Below are positions 9,152-18,603 of a stretch of 64,000 nt of DNA, one piece after another. The position numbers were made by a program, and so were the translations under genes. Below the pieces are notes generated by a model. That model was not told the origin of the DNA and searched no databases. It saw only the letters and a list, made by a program, of their open reading frames with translations. The number at the start of each line of letters is the position of its first letter. Positions within the stretch are counted from its first letter, which is position 1. The stretch is from NCBI GenBank assembly GCA_944384265.1, contig CALWSR010000005.1, forward strand, positions 1-64,000. Direction: 5' to 3'. The stretch comes from an uncultured Clostridia bacterium. GTDB lineage: Bacteria; Bacillota; Clostridia; Lachnospirales; Anaerotignaceae.

Positions 9152-10105
9152 ATGAAAATTGTTGTAATAGAGCCTTTGGGCATTGCGGCGGAAAAATTGG
9201 AGCAGGCCTGCAAGGCAGTCAAGCAAAAGGGACATGAGGTGGTTTGCTATGATACCAGAACAGAGGATACTGCTGAGCTGATACAAAGGGGAAAGGATGC
9301 AGATGTTATCATCATAGCAAATCTGCCTTTTAGAAAAGAAGTGTTGGAAAAATGTGAAAATTTGAAGCTGCTTTCTGTTGCCTTTACAGGCGTTGACCAT
9401 GTTGACATTGACTATTGCAGACAAAGAGGCATTGCTGTGTGCAATGCGGCAGGATATTCCACAAATGCCGTTGCCGAGCTGACATTTGGCCTTGCCATTT
9501 CTGTGCTGAGAAACATTCCTGCCTGCAATGATGTTGTGAGAAAAGAAGGTACAAAGGCAGGTTTAGTAGGCTCTGAGCTGTATCAAAAAACATTTGGCGT
9601 CATTGGCACAGGTGCCATAGGCACAAAGGTGGCCTTGATTGCAAAGGCATTTGGCTGCCATGTCATTGCTTACAGCAGAACAAAAAGGGAAGCTGTATCA
9701 GAAGCAGGCATTACCTATGTATCTTTGGAAGAGCTGCTCAAACAAAGTGATATCATTTCCATTCATGTGCCTTTAAATGATGCAACAAAGGCAATGATTG
9801 GCAAAAAAGAAATTGAGCTTATGAAAAAATCAGCCATTGTTTTAAATACAGCAAGAGGTGGGGTAGTGGACAGCCAAGCATTGGCAGAGGCACTGAACAC
9901 AGAAAAAATTGCCGGTGCAGGCATTGATGTGTTTGAAATGGAGCCTCCTGTGCCAAACAATCATCCTCTTGTGGGTGCAAAGCATACTGTGCTGACGCCC
10001 CATGTGGCTTTTGCCTCTGATGAAGCACTTTATACAAGAGCAATCATTGTTTTTGATAACATCATCAACTGGGAAATGGGTACACCTCAAAATGTGATTG
10101 TATAA
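9152..10105 (+). CDS. NAD-dependent D-2-hydroxyacid dehydrogenase
   Basis: 317 aa. Oxidises or forms a D-2-hydroxyacid with NAD(H). The Rossmann motif GVIGTGAIGTKVA lies near residue 145. It is followed by the SRT loop, LLKQSDIISIHVPL, the block NTARGGVVDSQAL containing the catalytic-region Arg, GAGIDVFEMEPP with the acidic partner, and TPHVAFAS with the catalytic His. Substrate (lactate, phosphoglycerate, hydroxyisocaproate or other) cannot be fixed; no ACT domain is present, so it is not a classical SerA. The ATG at 9152 follows GGAGGG by 5 nt; a longer upstream frame lacks a ribosome site. Confidence 0.92.
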   Translation: MKIVVIEPLGIAAEKLEQACKAVKQKGHEVVCYDTRTEDTAELIQRGKDADVIIIANLPFRKEVLEKCENLKLLSVAFTGVDHVDIDYCRQRGIAVCNAAGYSTNAVAELTFGLAISVLRNIPACNDVVRKEGTKAGLVGSELYQKTFGVIGTGAIGTKVALIAKAFGCHVIAYSRTKREAVSEAGITYVSLEELLKQSDIISIHVPLNDATKAMIGKKEIELMKKSAIVLNTARGGVVDSQALAEALNTEKIAGAGIDVFEMEPPVPNNHPLVGAKHTVLTPHVAFASDEALYTRAIIVFDNIINWEMGTPQNVIV

Positions 10106-10242
10106 AGGAATTTCTGGGTGAAGCAATATATCAAAAATTTTGATGCCGGATTTTAAAACACATTTTTCTGTTATATGGATGATGATAAAAATGGAGAGCC
10201 ATATTGCAGCTACATAGAAAAGAAATTGGATGTGTTGGGTTA

Positions 10243-10432
10243 ATATGAAAAATGATATGGTATGAATTTTAAAAATAGAACAACAAGATTGACATTGCTT
10301 TATGAAAAGAAAGTACCCAAAACGCTTGGAGCTGCTGCAAACTCCCTTGCTTTGGGGTTACAAAAATGTAAGGAGTCGGTTTTAGCCTTTCATAGCTTTC
10401 TATTTCATATGAAAGTAACAGAATCAATAAAT
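10243..10432 (-). repeat. repeat family E copy outside the feoB element
   Basis: Read on the minus strand it begins GATTCTGTTACTTTCATATG and ends ACCATATCATTTTTCATA, the same ends as the copies at 40493-40692 and 43485-43660; the middle is diverged. A 74-codon open frame (10262-10486) overlaps it and is taken as chance. Nothing else is seen in 10106-10498. Confidence 0.5.
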
Positions 10433-10498
10433 TTCAAAGGGGGATTGTATGAAAGAGGCCTTGCTCTTTTCCTATCCCCCTATTAAAATTGTTTTTTT

Positions 10499-10644
10499 GG
10501 GCTGTTGCAAAATAGCCCTCTTCAATAACAGTGTATCAAAACCGGTTGTTTTTTTGAGAAATTTCACCCAGAAAACAGCCGGTTTTTTATTCTTTTCAAA
10601 ACTTCTTTTTGTAAGCTGCTGTAATTTCATTTTGCAACAGCTCC
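10499..10644. repeat. repeat family A (MITE-like), best-preserved copy
   Basis: 146 bp with terminal inverted repeats: GGGCTGTTGCAAAAT at the left and ATTTTGCAACAGCTCC at the right. Inside are AAAACCGGTTG and AAAACAGCCGGTTTT hairpin parts. There is no coding capacity. The shape is that of a non-autonomous insertion sequence derivative; no matching transposase lies in the window. Confidence 0.65.
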
Positions 10645-10667
10645 TTTTTTGGCTTTAAAATACTTTA

Positions 10668-11768
10668 TTATTCTTCACTGTCATATTGTGATTCTATCAA
10701 ATGCTTGCTTTTGAAATACTGTTCATTTTGCAGCACAATTTCATTTTTTGGCCGGCATTTTTTGGCCAGATTATGATATTTCACAGCCGTTTTGTCATCC
10801 CCCATTCTGCTGTAACATACACAAAGCTGCAAATACGGTATAAAATCATAATGGTCCAAAACAAAAAAACCACAGGAGGTCATATCCGGCTTTTGATGGA
10901 CAGCAGTTTCAAACCAATAAATGGCCTTTTGATATTGCTTTTGCTCCAAAAAAATATTGCCGATTTCGCAGCAGGCCTCTCCTCGGGGAATGTCATATAA
11001 AAAGCTGTGAAAAAGGGCCTCCAATGCCTTTTTGGGCTGTTGCAGCCCCTTATAGCACTGGCATAAATCAATGCAGGCACTGATATTATTTTCCTGCCAG
11101 CCCTTTCCTTCCTTTAAAAATTTTTCAAAAACAGCAATGGCCTTTTGATACTGCTTGTGATAATACAGCTCTCTGGCATAATAAAACTGCTCTCTTGGCT
11201 CTAATTGCTTGCCCTGTGACAACAGCTTTTCAAATATGCGTATGTTTCTGTCCGGGTCAGAGGGATGGAGCTTTTTGTGGCTGATGGCAGGCTTTTCAAA
11301 TACAATGTTTCCTATGGGAACAATGGCCTCATGTATGGCTCCTGCCCAGTGGAAATGGGCCTGACGGCGTATCAGCCTTTCTCTGTAATAAGAATAGGTG
11401 GGATTGTTTTCTTCGTCAAATGCAATGTGATAGGGCAGCATCACAATATCCACCTCTGGAGAAAGAGATTGCTTCAGCTCCAAAAACATTTTTTGATATT
11501 TCTCTTCTATGACGTCATCTGCATCCAGCCATAAAATATAATCCTTTGTGGCTTTTGAAAAGGAAAAATTTCGGGCGGCAGAAAAATCGTCTATCCATGC
11601 AAAATGATATATATTTTTTGTATATTTTCGGGCAATTTCCTCTGTTTTGTCCTGAGAACCCGTATCTACAATGATGATTTCATCAGCCACATTTTTTACA
11701 CTTTCCAAACAGCGGCCAATCACATCCTCTTCGTTTTTGACAATCATGCAAAGACTAATACTTATCAT
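10668..11768 (-). CDS. family 2 glycosyltransferase with C-terminal TPR repeats
   Basis: 366 aa. The N-terminal GT-A domain begins SISLCMIVKNEEDVIGRCLESV and carries the nucleotide-binding IIIVDTGSQDKT and the metal-binding LWLDADD. From about residue 190 there are helical TPR-like pairs (QKAIAVFEKFLK, KAIYWFETAV). This architecture is common in Clostridia and is thought to glycosylate proteins or surface polymers; the acceptor is unknown. It is monocistronic, and a second member of the same architecture is at 61583-63178. Confidence 0.88.
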   Translation of the reverse strand: MISISLCMIVKNEEDVIGRCLESVKNVADEIIIVDTGSQDKTEEIARKYTKNIYHFAWIDDFSAARNFSFSKATKDYILWLDADDVIEEKYQKMFLELKQSLSPEVDIVMLPYHIAFDEENNPTYSYYRERLIRRQAHFHWAGAIHEAIVPIGNIVFEKPAISHKKLHPSDPDRNIRIFEKLLSQGKQLEPREQFYYARELYYHKQYQKAIAVFEKFLKEGKGWQENNISACIDLCQCYKGLQQPKKALEALFHSFLYDIPRGEACCEIGNIFLEQKQYQKAIYWFETAVHQKPDMTSCGFFVLDHYDFIPYLQLCVCYSRMGDDKTAVKYHNLAKKCRPKNEIVLQNEQYFKSKHLIESQYDSEE

Positions 11769-11930
11769 AAAAACACCTCATTTTGTTGTTACTGCTATCA
11801 TATGCAGCAAACAAAAATGAGGAATCTATAACAAAAGAGCCTATAAATAAAAATTTACAGACTCCAATGCTTTTTTATCAGCCATCCCTTTATGGTGCTT
11901 ATTGTTTTTCAAAATGGCTTTTTAGCCATA

Positions 11931-12818
11931 TTACAATCTTTTCAGTATGAGTGTACCGTTTCTGCAAAAAACATCCAATAAGGCTTCACCGTTTTTATAT
12001 ATTTTTTTATCGTTTTTATTTTTCAAATCAAAGGCACTTTCAAAGGCATACCCATTGAACTGCTTTCTTGGAATGAAAAAGCCCTCGTTTTCCGGCAATG
12101 TCAATGTGATGGTGCCATATTGGGACCGGGCTTGAAGCTGTGTGGGAAAAACAGCAAAGCAAGCATCTATATTGCCATTGACACTATGTAAATCATATTT
12201 TTCGGCCAATGTGTTTTTATGGAGTAAAACATTGCCTCTTACGGTTTTGGCAGAGAGTGTATTTGCTTTGACGCCTGAAAAGTATAAATTTCCATATATG
12301 GTTTCTGCTGTGATGCGGTCAAATGAAACATTTTCTAAAGCACAGCCTGCATTTGCAGTATAAAAATAAAATTCTTTATACTGTTTTTCAGGCAGTAAAA
12401 CCTCCAAATCATATGTGGTGTTTTCATACTGCTCTTGTATTTTTTCATATTCCTTTTTGGAAAGTGACTCTGTTTGAGGCAAATCCGGCATAATGGTATA
12501 ATCTGTAATCAAAAGCACATTGTCTTTGATGGAAATGCCCGCTTTTTGTGTATCCTTTGGCATGATGGCTGCTCTTTCTGTAATATATATGCTTTGGTCA
12601 GGAGAGGGCAAAACAGTAGTCTGTCCCTTTTTCCAATCAATTTGTATGGTATCAATGGCAGCAGCTTCTTTTTGAGAAAGTACAATTTTTTTGGCAACGA
12701 TGGCTTTTTGTGTATTGACAGACTGCTCAGATGCCGGGGGGGATTGGGCAAATGCGGTTGTTTGTGGAAAAAGGCCCATAGTCCATAACAATAACACTGC
12801 CAGTATTCTTTTTTTCAT
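11931..12818 (-). CDS. secreted DUF4097-like beta-repeat protein
   Basis: 295 aa. Residues 1-25 form a signal peptide (KKRILAVLLLWTMGLF, then AFAQS for cleavage). The rest is beta-rich with short turns such as ITAETIYGNLYFSGVKANTLSAKTVRGNVLL and VNGNIDACF, the stacked pattern of DUF4097/adhesin-head-like solenoids. There is no sortase or membrane anchor, so it is probably exported and loosely held. Function is unknown. It is divergent from the SGNH hydrolase gene, with about 190 bp between them, and AAAGGAGG precedes its ATG. Confidence 0.7.
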   Translation of the reverse strand: MKKRILAVLLLWTMGLFPQTTAFAQSPPASEQSVNTQKAIVAKKIVLSQKEAAAIDTIQIDWKKGQTTVLPSPDQSIYITERAAIMPKDTQKAGISIKDNVLLITDYTIMPDLPQTESLSKKEYEKIQEQYENTTYDLEVLLPEKQYKEFYFYTANAGCALENVSFDRITAETIYGNLYFSGVKANTLSAKTVRGNVLLHKNTLAEKYDLHSVNGNIDACFAVFPTQLQARSQYGTITLTLPENEGFFIPRKQFNGYAFESAFDLKNKNDKKIYKNGEALLDVFCRNGTLILKRL

Positions 12819-13007
12819 ATCACAAAACCTCCTTTATGATTTAACAATAGCATACTATGGCAAAAAAGGGGAGGAAGAGAAGAGGATTGTAAGATTTTTT
12901 TAATATATATAACAAATATTTACACATTCAAAGCCTATTATCACAGTTGTGCTTTATAAAAGCTTGTATTATAATGGACAGAACAATATAAAAAGGGAGG
13001 ACTTTTT

Positions 13008-15131
13008 TTGAAACGATATCAAACCATCATTGCTGTTTTCACAGCAGCTGCATTTATGGCAGCACCTGTTTTTGCCCAAGAGAGCCAAGAAAATTTAGCC
13101 ACAGATATGACAGCAGAGCAAAAGCAGCAGTCAAATATTGTCATACAGGGAAACACCACTGTCACAAAATCTTCTGACATTTACAACATCAATCCTTACA
13201 ATCCGGCAACCATAAAAGGAGTGGGCGAGGGGGGAAAAATACTGCTTTTGGATAAAGAAGGCACCATTGAAATTGCACTGAGCCATCCTTTATACAGCCT
13301 GTCAGAAGCGTATACAGATAAAATCATTTGTAAAGACGGCCTATGGGGCATTGAAAGAAATGTGGGCGTAAAAATTTTTGACGGCTCGGAGGACTGGCAA
13401 AGGGTAGCAGAGGGAAAATTTTTTAATACAAATACTGCCATATTTCAATGCACTGCTCCGGAAAAGGTTTTGGTAAGAAACGGACTTTGTACCCATTTTG
13501 ACGTTCATACAGTGCAAAGCCAGCAAAGCAATATTTATGACGGCATTTCTTTTAGCGAAAACAGAGAAAAAATATATATGCGTACGATGAATGTAAAAAA
13601 TATGTCTTCCATAGAAGCATTATCTGCCTATTTAAAAGCACAGTATGATGTAGGCACACCGGTAACATTTTTATACGCATTGGAGGAAGCTCAGTTTGAG
13701 CCATTTGATGCATCACTTCAGCAAACACTCAATGGGGTCAACTGGGACACCGTGGGCGTTTTGGATTCCAACATAAAAGTAGTAAGGCAGCAAAAGCAAT
13801 GGCTGAATGAAAACCTCTTTACACAAAAAACATCGGGAAATGAAACCATGGACCAATTTCTGCTGGCCATAGAGGATATTAAAATTTATGGTCTGCCGGA
13901 GGAAAAGGACTTTTATGTATTTAACATTGCTTCTGCCAGAGATGGCTTTGGTATGTCCATACAAAATGAAAAGGGATACCGCTTTTATGGAGAGCTGCGC
14001 TATGATGGCTATGACTTTTTGAGCAGCAAGCCTGTGGAGCTTTATTTATCTCCAAAAGAAAATACGCCTTCTGATGCCTATATAGAAGTAAAATTAAATT
14101 TGTCCAAAATCAAAGGACCTGCAAAAGGTGTTTCCGGTTTTGACAGCACCAAAACAGGCATAAGAAATAGCTGCATACAAAAGCAGGAATTTGTTTTGCC
14201 TGCATACACCCCTGTGGTGGAGGGCGTAGATTTAGTGCAGTACCCTCAAAACGGACTTTTAAATGCCACAGAAGCAAGCAATATTGTTTTGCTAGGGGAG
14301 GAAGAAAAAAAGCAAGTGACACAATATTCTCTTTTGCAGACACCATCTCCCATCACATTGGCACTGGATTTGGACAATACCATCAGTGCTTCCACACAAG
14401 CCAGAATTGTGCCAAAGCAAGCCGGTGCGGCACAGGAAAAAACCGTATTGTTTTTGGGGGACAGCTTAATCAATGAAAACACATATACCCAATCGGTTTT
14501 GGAGCTTTTTGCACAAGACCCTATGCAAATAAAGCTCATTGGTACAAGAGGCACAGAAGAAAACCCTCATGAGGGCCGAGGAGGCTGGTCAGCATATGAC
14601 TACTGCAATGAAACAGAAAAATATGGCTTTACCAATCCCTTTTTCAATGAGGGTAAATTTGATTTTGCATATTATATGCATACAAACGGCTATGAAAAGG
14701 TGGATTATGTGGTGGTCAGCTTAGGTGTAAATGACTTAAATTTGGTGGGACACAATGAACATGATGAAATCATAGGCTATTTTAACACCATATTTGACAG
14801 CATACGACAATATGATTCCAATATCAAAATCATATTAAACACTCCTACCATGCTCTTTGTGACAGAAAAAACAGAAGGGGCAAAAAATACCCGTTTGGAA
14901 TTTACAAAAACACTGCAAAGTGTTTATGAAAACAAAGAGGCAGAGGGCATTTATTTATCTGCCATTTCACTCAGCATTGACCCTGCCATGCATTTTAAAT
15001 GGGTAGAGTCCATAGACAAATCTCAGCCCATGTCTGTGTCAGACACCACCCATCCCAATTTATATGGGTATCAAAATATGGCAAAAACCACATATGCCTT
15101 TTTAAAATATTTGGCACAGACAGAGCAATAA
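13008..15131 (+). CDS. secreted SGNH/GDSL hydrolase with long N-terminal region
   Basis: 707 aa. The start is TTG at 13008, 7 nt after AGGGAGG. A signal peptide (IIAVFTAAAFMAAPVFAQ) is followed by about 430 residues of beta-rich sequence of unknown role. The C-terminal catalytic domain from about residue 475 has block I LFLGDSLI with the Ser nucleophile, block II GRGGWSAYDY, block III SLGVNDLN and block V DTTHPN with the catalytic Asp-x-x-His. Such enzymes are extracellular esterases or deacetylases on sugars or peptidoglycan. The substrate is not evident. Confidence 0.85.
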   Translation: MKRYQTIIAVFTAAAFMAAPVFAQESQENLATDMTAEQKQQSNIVIQGNTTVTKSSDIYNINPYNPATIKGVGEGGKILLLDKEGTIEIALSHPLYSLSEAYTDKIICKDGLWGIERNVGVKIFDGSEDWQRVAEGKFFNTNTAIFQCTAPEKVLVRNGLCTHFDVHTVQSQQSNIYDGISFSENREKIYMRTMNVKNMSSIEALSAYLKAQYDVGTPVTFLYALEEAQFEPFDASLQQTLNGVNWDTVGVLDSNIKVVRQQKQWLNENLFTQKTSGNETMDQFLLAIEDIKIYGLPEEKDFYVFNIASARDGFGMSIQNEKGYRFYGELRYDGYDFLSSKPVELYLSPKENTPSDAYIEVKLNLSKIKGPAKGVSGFDSTKTGIRNSCIQKQEFVLPAYTPVVEGVDLVQYPQNGLLNATEASNIVLLGEEEKKQVTQYSLLQTPSPITLALDLDNTISASTQARIVPKQAGAAQEKTVLFLGDSLINENTYTQSVLELFAQDPMQIKLIGTRGTEENPHEGRGGWSAYDYCNETEKYGFTNPFFNEGKFDFAYYMHTNGYEKVDYVVVSLGVNDLNLVGHNEHDEIIGYFNTIFDSIRQYDSNIKIILNTPTMLFVTEKTEGAKNTRLEFTKTLQSVYENKEAEGIYLSAISLSIDPAMHFKWVESIDKSQPMSVSDTTHPNLYGYQNMAKTTYAFLKYLAQTEQ

Positions 15132-15328
15132 AAAAAAGCAGCATATATACTGCAAATGCTTTTACATTTTTCATAAAGCCACAGCCTAAAAAAACAGACA
15201 AAAAATGGAGGTTACTTTTTTCTGTCATTGTTTTGCAAAAATTTGCTATACTAATAGCAATCGGTGCATATACTGATTTTTAATCAAACTTTTTTCCACT
15301 TCAATATGGAAATAGGAGGAAAAGGATT

Positions 15329-16270
15329 ATGGTAACGAGAAAAGAATTTACATTTCCGGCAAGGGGAGACGGACATCCTTTATATGGCTGTGTGTGGGTA
15401 GCCGATGGCTTTGAAAAATATAAGGGCATCGTACAAATTGCCCATGGTATGCAAGAGCATATCCTTCGATATGAAGGCTTTGCCTCTTTTTTGGCAAAGC
15501 AGGGCTTTTTGGTTTGTGGAAATGACCATACAGGCCATGGACAGTCTATGGAGCATTTTCAGGACAGAGGCTTTTTTGGAGAAGAGGAAGGAAGCTGGCA
15601 GTATCTTGTGGAGGATATGCGGTATATTATGACGTTTGTACAAAAGCACTTTCCCAATCTGCCCCATTTTTTAGTAGGACACAGCATGGGCTCCTTTTTG
15701 GCAAGGGAATTTGTCACCCGCTGGGGCGAGGAGCTGGCAGGTGCTGTATTTATGGGAACAAGCGGAGGCAGCCCTTTTTTGGACATTGGCATATTGCTGA
15801 GCAAAGAGGGCGTAAAAAGAAAGGGAGCCAAAAAAAGAGGCTATGCAGTCAACCGTCTGGCATTTGGTGCTTTTAACATTAAATTTTTGCCAAAGACAAC
15901 GGATTATGACTGGCTTTCCAGCAATCCCGAGGCAGTGAAGGCATTTATAGAGGATGAAAAATGCGGCTTTGTATTTACTTATGCAGGGTATCGGGAGCTG
16001 TTTTTGCTCTTAAAAGAGGTATCCTCTCCCCAATGGGCCGAAAAGGTGCCAAAAAAATTGCCCATATTGCTGATTTCCGGAAAAGAGGACCCTGTGGGAG
16101 ATTATGGAAAGGGTGTAGAAAAGGTATACCATTGTCTTCAGGAAGCAGGCTGTGAAAATGTGCATATAAAGCTGTATGATGGAGGGCGGCACGAAATTTT
16201 GCATGAAACATTTTACAGACAGGTATACCGATTTTTGTTGAGGTGGTTTTATGAAACATTGTCAATGTAA
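15329..16270 (+). CDS. alpha/beta hydrolase, monoacylglycerol-lipase/lysophospholipase-like
   Basis: 313 aa. The oxyanion region IVQIAHGMQEHILRYEGFA and CGNDHTGHGQS are typical of the hydrolase_4 (serine aminopeptidase S33) group. The nucleophile elbow is VGHSMGSFLAR with the Ser near residue 118. The acid is likely in GKEDPVGDYGKG and the catalytic His in GGRHEILHE near residue 290. There is no signal peptide, so it is probably cytoplasmic and acts on lysolipids or monoacylglycerols; the substrate is inferred from family only. ATAGGAGG precedes the ATG by about 8 nt. Confidence 0.9.
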   Translation: MVTRKEFTFPARGDGHPLYGCVWVADGFEKYKGIVQIAHGMQEHILRYEGFASFLAKQGFLVCGNDHTGHGQSMEHFQDRGFFGEEEGSWQYLVEDMRYIMTFVQKHFPNLPHFLVGHSMGSFLAREFVTRWGEELAGAVFMGTSGGSPFLDIGILLSKEGVKRKGAKKRGYAVNRLAFGAFNIKFLPKTTDYDWLSSNPEAVKAFIEDEKCGFVFTYAGYRELFLLLKEVSSPQWAEKVPKKLPILLISGKEDPVGDYGKGVEKVYHCLQEAGCENVHIKLYDGGRHEILHETFYRQVYRFLLRWFYETLSM

Positions 16271-16405
16271 TATCACAAAATGATGTGGTGATGAAAAAAT
16301 AAAGTCTGCTCTATGCTCCATTTGTTTCTGGCACACTTCAGACAGCAGCATAAAAATATTCTGCTGCAAAATATGTATTTGAAAAAACAGTATGATAATA
16401 CAAAG

Positions 16406-16553
16406 GGAGCTGTCGCAAAATGAAATTGCAGCAGCTTGTACAAAAAAAAGCTTGTAAAGCATATAAAACCGGCTGTTTTTTGAGCGGAATTGACTCAAAA
16501 AGCAACCGGTTTTTATACACCATTCTTTCAGAGGATTATTTTGCAACAGTCTT
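16406..16553. repeat. repeat family A (MITE-like), copy 3
   Basis: The ends are GGAGCTGTCGCAAAAT at the left and ATTTTGCAACAGTCTTC at the right, about 148 bp apart. The middle has AAAACCGGCTG and GCAACCGGTTTTT blocks. It sits between the alpha/beta hydrolase gene and the 3' end of the glycosylase gene. Confidence 0.6.
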
Positions 16554-16562
16554 CTTTGTTAC

Positions 16563-17135
16563 TTACAAATATTGTTTTAATTTCTGCAAATCCTCATCAT
16601 ATGTTTGTGCAAGACCTCTATTGTATATAATGGCTGCAGGATGATACAGGGGAAATAGATGATAGCCATCCTTTGTTTTTGTCATGGCGCCATGCATATC
16701 ACCTATGCTTGCACATTCATCCCCAGTAATGGCCTTTAATGGAACATTGCCCAATGTGACAATCATTTCCGGCTGTATCAATGCCAATTCCTTCATCAAA
16801 TAAGGCAAAAAGAAAGCAATCTCTGTTTTTTTGGGCGGTCTGTTTACAAATTTGCCTGTTTTGGGGCTTACATTGGTGGGGCGGAATTTCACCACATTTG
16901 TGATGTAAATTTCCTCTCTTTTTAATCCTACCACATTCAAAAAGGAAGACAGGTTTTGTCCTGCTTTTCCCACAAAGGGTCTGCCCTGCTTTTCCTCATC
17001 CCCTCCCGGAGCTTCTCCCACCATACAGATTTTGGCATTTTGTTTTCCTTCTCCAAACACCAGCTTTTTTTGAGCATAATCAGATTTTAAAACATCCTCT
17101 TTTAGCTGTTGTATCCATTTTTCCATTTCTTCCAA
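16563..17135 (-). CDS. uracil-DNA glycosylase superfamily protein, family 4-like without Fe-S cysteines
   Basis: 190 aa. Motif 1 is GEAPGGDEE followed by GRPFVGKAG, as in family 4 uracil-DNA glycosylases. The C-terminal active-site loop is PLYHPAA. Family 4 enzymes usually hold a 4Fe-4S cluster on four Cys; here only two Cys exist (in KICMVG and DECASIG), and the usual VKCRP position reads VKFRP. So it belongs to a cluster-less branch seen in Firmicutes, with likely but untested uracil excision from DNA. The start is TTG at 17133-17135, 9 nt after AAAGGAG, or ATG at 17126. Confidence 0.8.
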   Translation of the reverse strand: MEEMEKWIQQLKEDVLKSDYAQKKLVFGEGKQNAKICMVGEAPGGDEEKQGRPFVGKAGQNLSSFLNVVGLKREEIYITNVVKFRPTNVSPKTGKFVNRPPKKTEIAFFLPYLMKELALIQPEMIVTLGNVPLKAITGDECASIGDMHGAMTKTKDGYHLFPLYHPAAIIYNRGLAQTYDEDLQKLKQYL

Positions 17136-17155
17136 ATGACTTCACTCCTTTTATG

Positions 17156-17381
17156 TTATACACACTATCCACAAGTTATCCACATTTCTACATATTTATC
17201 CACAAAAATACTGTGTATAACTTTTCTTTCCCAATGATATTTTTATTGTGAAAAAGAAATATATTTTGTTGTTTTTTGTTTTTATTTTCTCTATATGCTA
17301 CAATAAAAACAGTTTCTATTCAATTATCCACAGATATCTGTTTTTTTGTGGATAAAATATACCCCTTTTTATTGTGGATAG
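17156..17381. promoter_or_regulatory. cluster of eight DnaA-box-like sites
   Basis: Forward sites: TTATACACA 17156-17164, CTATCCACA 17165-17173, TTATCCACA 17176-17184, 17196-17204 and 17324-17332. Reverse sites: TGTGTATAA 17212-17220, TGTGGATAA 17347-17355 and TGTGGATAG 17373-17381. They match the bacterial DnaA consensus TTWTNCACA exactly or with one change. An AT-rich stretch (17221-17320) lies between them. The last site is inside the rhomboid 3' end. No dnaA, dnaN or gyrB is nearby, so this is a DnaA-binding cluster, and an origin is only a possibility. Confidence 0.75.
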
Positions 17382-18478
17382 CTTTTTATTTTTAGCACTG
17401 CTATGGAGGTGACAATGCCAGCCAAAAAGCCGCCTAAGTGTCCAAAATAATCTACATTTTCTTCAAACACACCTGCCACAAGTCCTATCACTGCCAAAAG
17501 CAATATGGCTGTGTAGGCAATGCCCACATCTCTTTTGCCCTTTTGGCGGCTGTAAACCAATATGGCTCCTATCAAGCCAAATACGGCTCCGGAAGCTCCC
17601 ACAGACAGAGCATCATTGCATAATGTACTCAAAAGGCTGCCTCCCAGTGCAGAACTAAAATAAATGGCTGTCATTGCTATTTTACCATACAATATCTCTG
17701 TTCGGGTACCAAAAAAATACAAATAAATACCATTTTGTACAAAATGCATGATACTGGTGTGCAAAAAACAGCAGGTTATCAAACGATAATATTGCCCCAG
17801 CTCCAAAACGGCATATTTTTGGGTGCCAAAAAAGGCAATCCACTCCTCTTTTTTGCCAAAAAACAGCATAAAAAGCAATATCAATCCATTTGCTGCCAAT
17901 AACAGCCATGTCAATGCTGTATTTTCACTTTTGACTTCAAAAGCAGAGGCCTTTTGTGCCTGATGAACGATTTCTGCAATAGATTGCTGCTTTTGCTCCC
18001 TTTCCAATGCAGAAAGGGCTGTTTTTTTTAGATGCAATATATCATTTGGCTGATTTTTTGCTGTGACAATCATTTTTCTTTTTTCAGAAAGATACCACCA
18101 TACATGAAAACAGTTTCCCTGGGGTATCCATTCTTTGTTATATACAAAATCCACAGCTTTTTGCACAGCCATGTTATCCACATTTTCTTGGTCTGTAAAT
18201 TCTCCTGCCAGTATGGTCAAGGCAATCAATGTGGTGCAATAATAGTGGGGCAGCTTTTTTTGCAAATCCTCCAAATAGTCAGCCATAAATGCTTCATGGG
18301 CGTTTAAATCCGTTTTTTCTCCATTTTCCACTGCCACAACATACATCACAGGGCTTTCGGGCTTATACAGCAATATACTGCTGTTTTCATGCAGCTCTCC
18401 CTTATCTGACAGGGCAGATAATAAAAAGCCTTCTGATACCAGTTTTTTTATAATATATTCTGCAATAGAACAATACAT
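17369..18478 (-). CDS. rhomboid family intramembrane serine protease
   Basis: 369 aa. The first ~190 residues form a soluble domain of unknown role. The remainder has about seven membrane segments. Active-site features are in order: HFVQNGIYLYFFG (first conserved His/Asn region), GASGAVFGLIGA with the catalytic Ser near residue 296, and YFGHLGGFLAG with the catalytic His near residue 347. The family cuts substrates within membrane helices. The start at 18476-18478 follows AAAGGAGC; in-frame ATGs further up lie in or before the terminator. DnaA-box clusters flank the gene on both sides. Confidence 0.9.
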   Translation of the reverse strand: MYCSIAEYIIKKLVSEGFLLSALSDKGELHENSSILLYKPESPVMYVVAVENGEKTDLNAHEAFMADYLEDLQKKLPHYYCTTLIALTILAGEFTDQENVDNMAVQKAVDFVYNKEWIPQGNCFHVWWYLSEKRKMIVTAKNQPNDILHLKKTALSALEREQKQQSIAEIVHQAQKASAFEVKSENTALTWLLLAANGLILLFMLFFGKKEEWIAFFGTQKYAVLELGQYYRLITCCFLHTSIMHFVQNGIYLYFFGTRTEILYGKIAMTAIYFSSALGGSLLSTLCNDALSVGASGAVFGLIGAILVYSRQKGKRDVGIAYTAILLLAVIGLVAGVFEENVDYFGHLGGFLAGIVTSIAVLKIKSYPQ

Positions 18479-18493
18479 AAAAGCTCCTTTCAT

Positions 18494-18534
18494 GAAAAAA
18501 ACCCATTGGAAAGGGAAATCCAATGAGTTTTTTT
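18494..18534 (-). terminator. terminator-like hairpin upstream of the rhomboid gene
   Basis: On the minus strand ACTCATTGGA pairs with TCCAATGGGT around a TTCCCTT loop and is followed by T7. It lies just before the rhomboid ribosome binding site and could end bofA transcription or attenuate the rhomboid gene. Confidence 0.65.
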
Positions 18535-18603
18535 ATTTGAATAAGAATTGGGGTATCCTTATTCAGGTATTATAGTTCATAAAATTTAAAAGGACGAATG
18601 ATG

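Noticed and set aside
10262..10486. 74-codon frame after the hydroxyacid dehydrogenase
   Set aside because: It lies almost wholly in a repeat family E copy and has no Shine-Dalgarno sequence.
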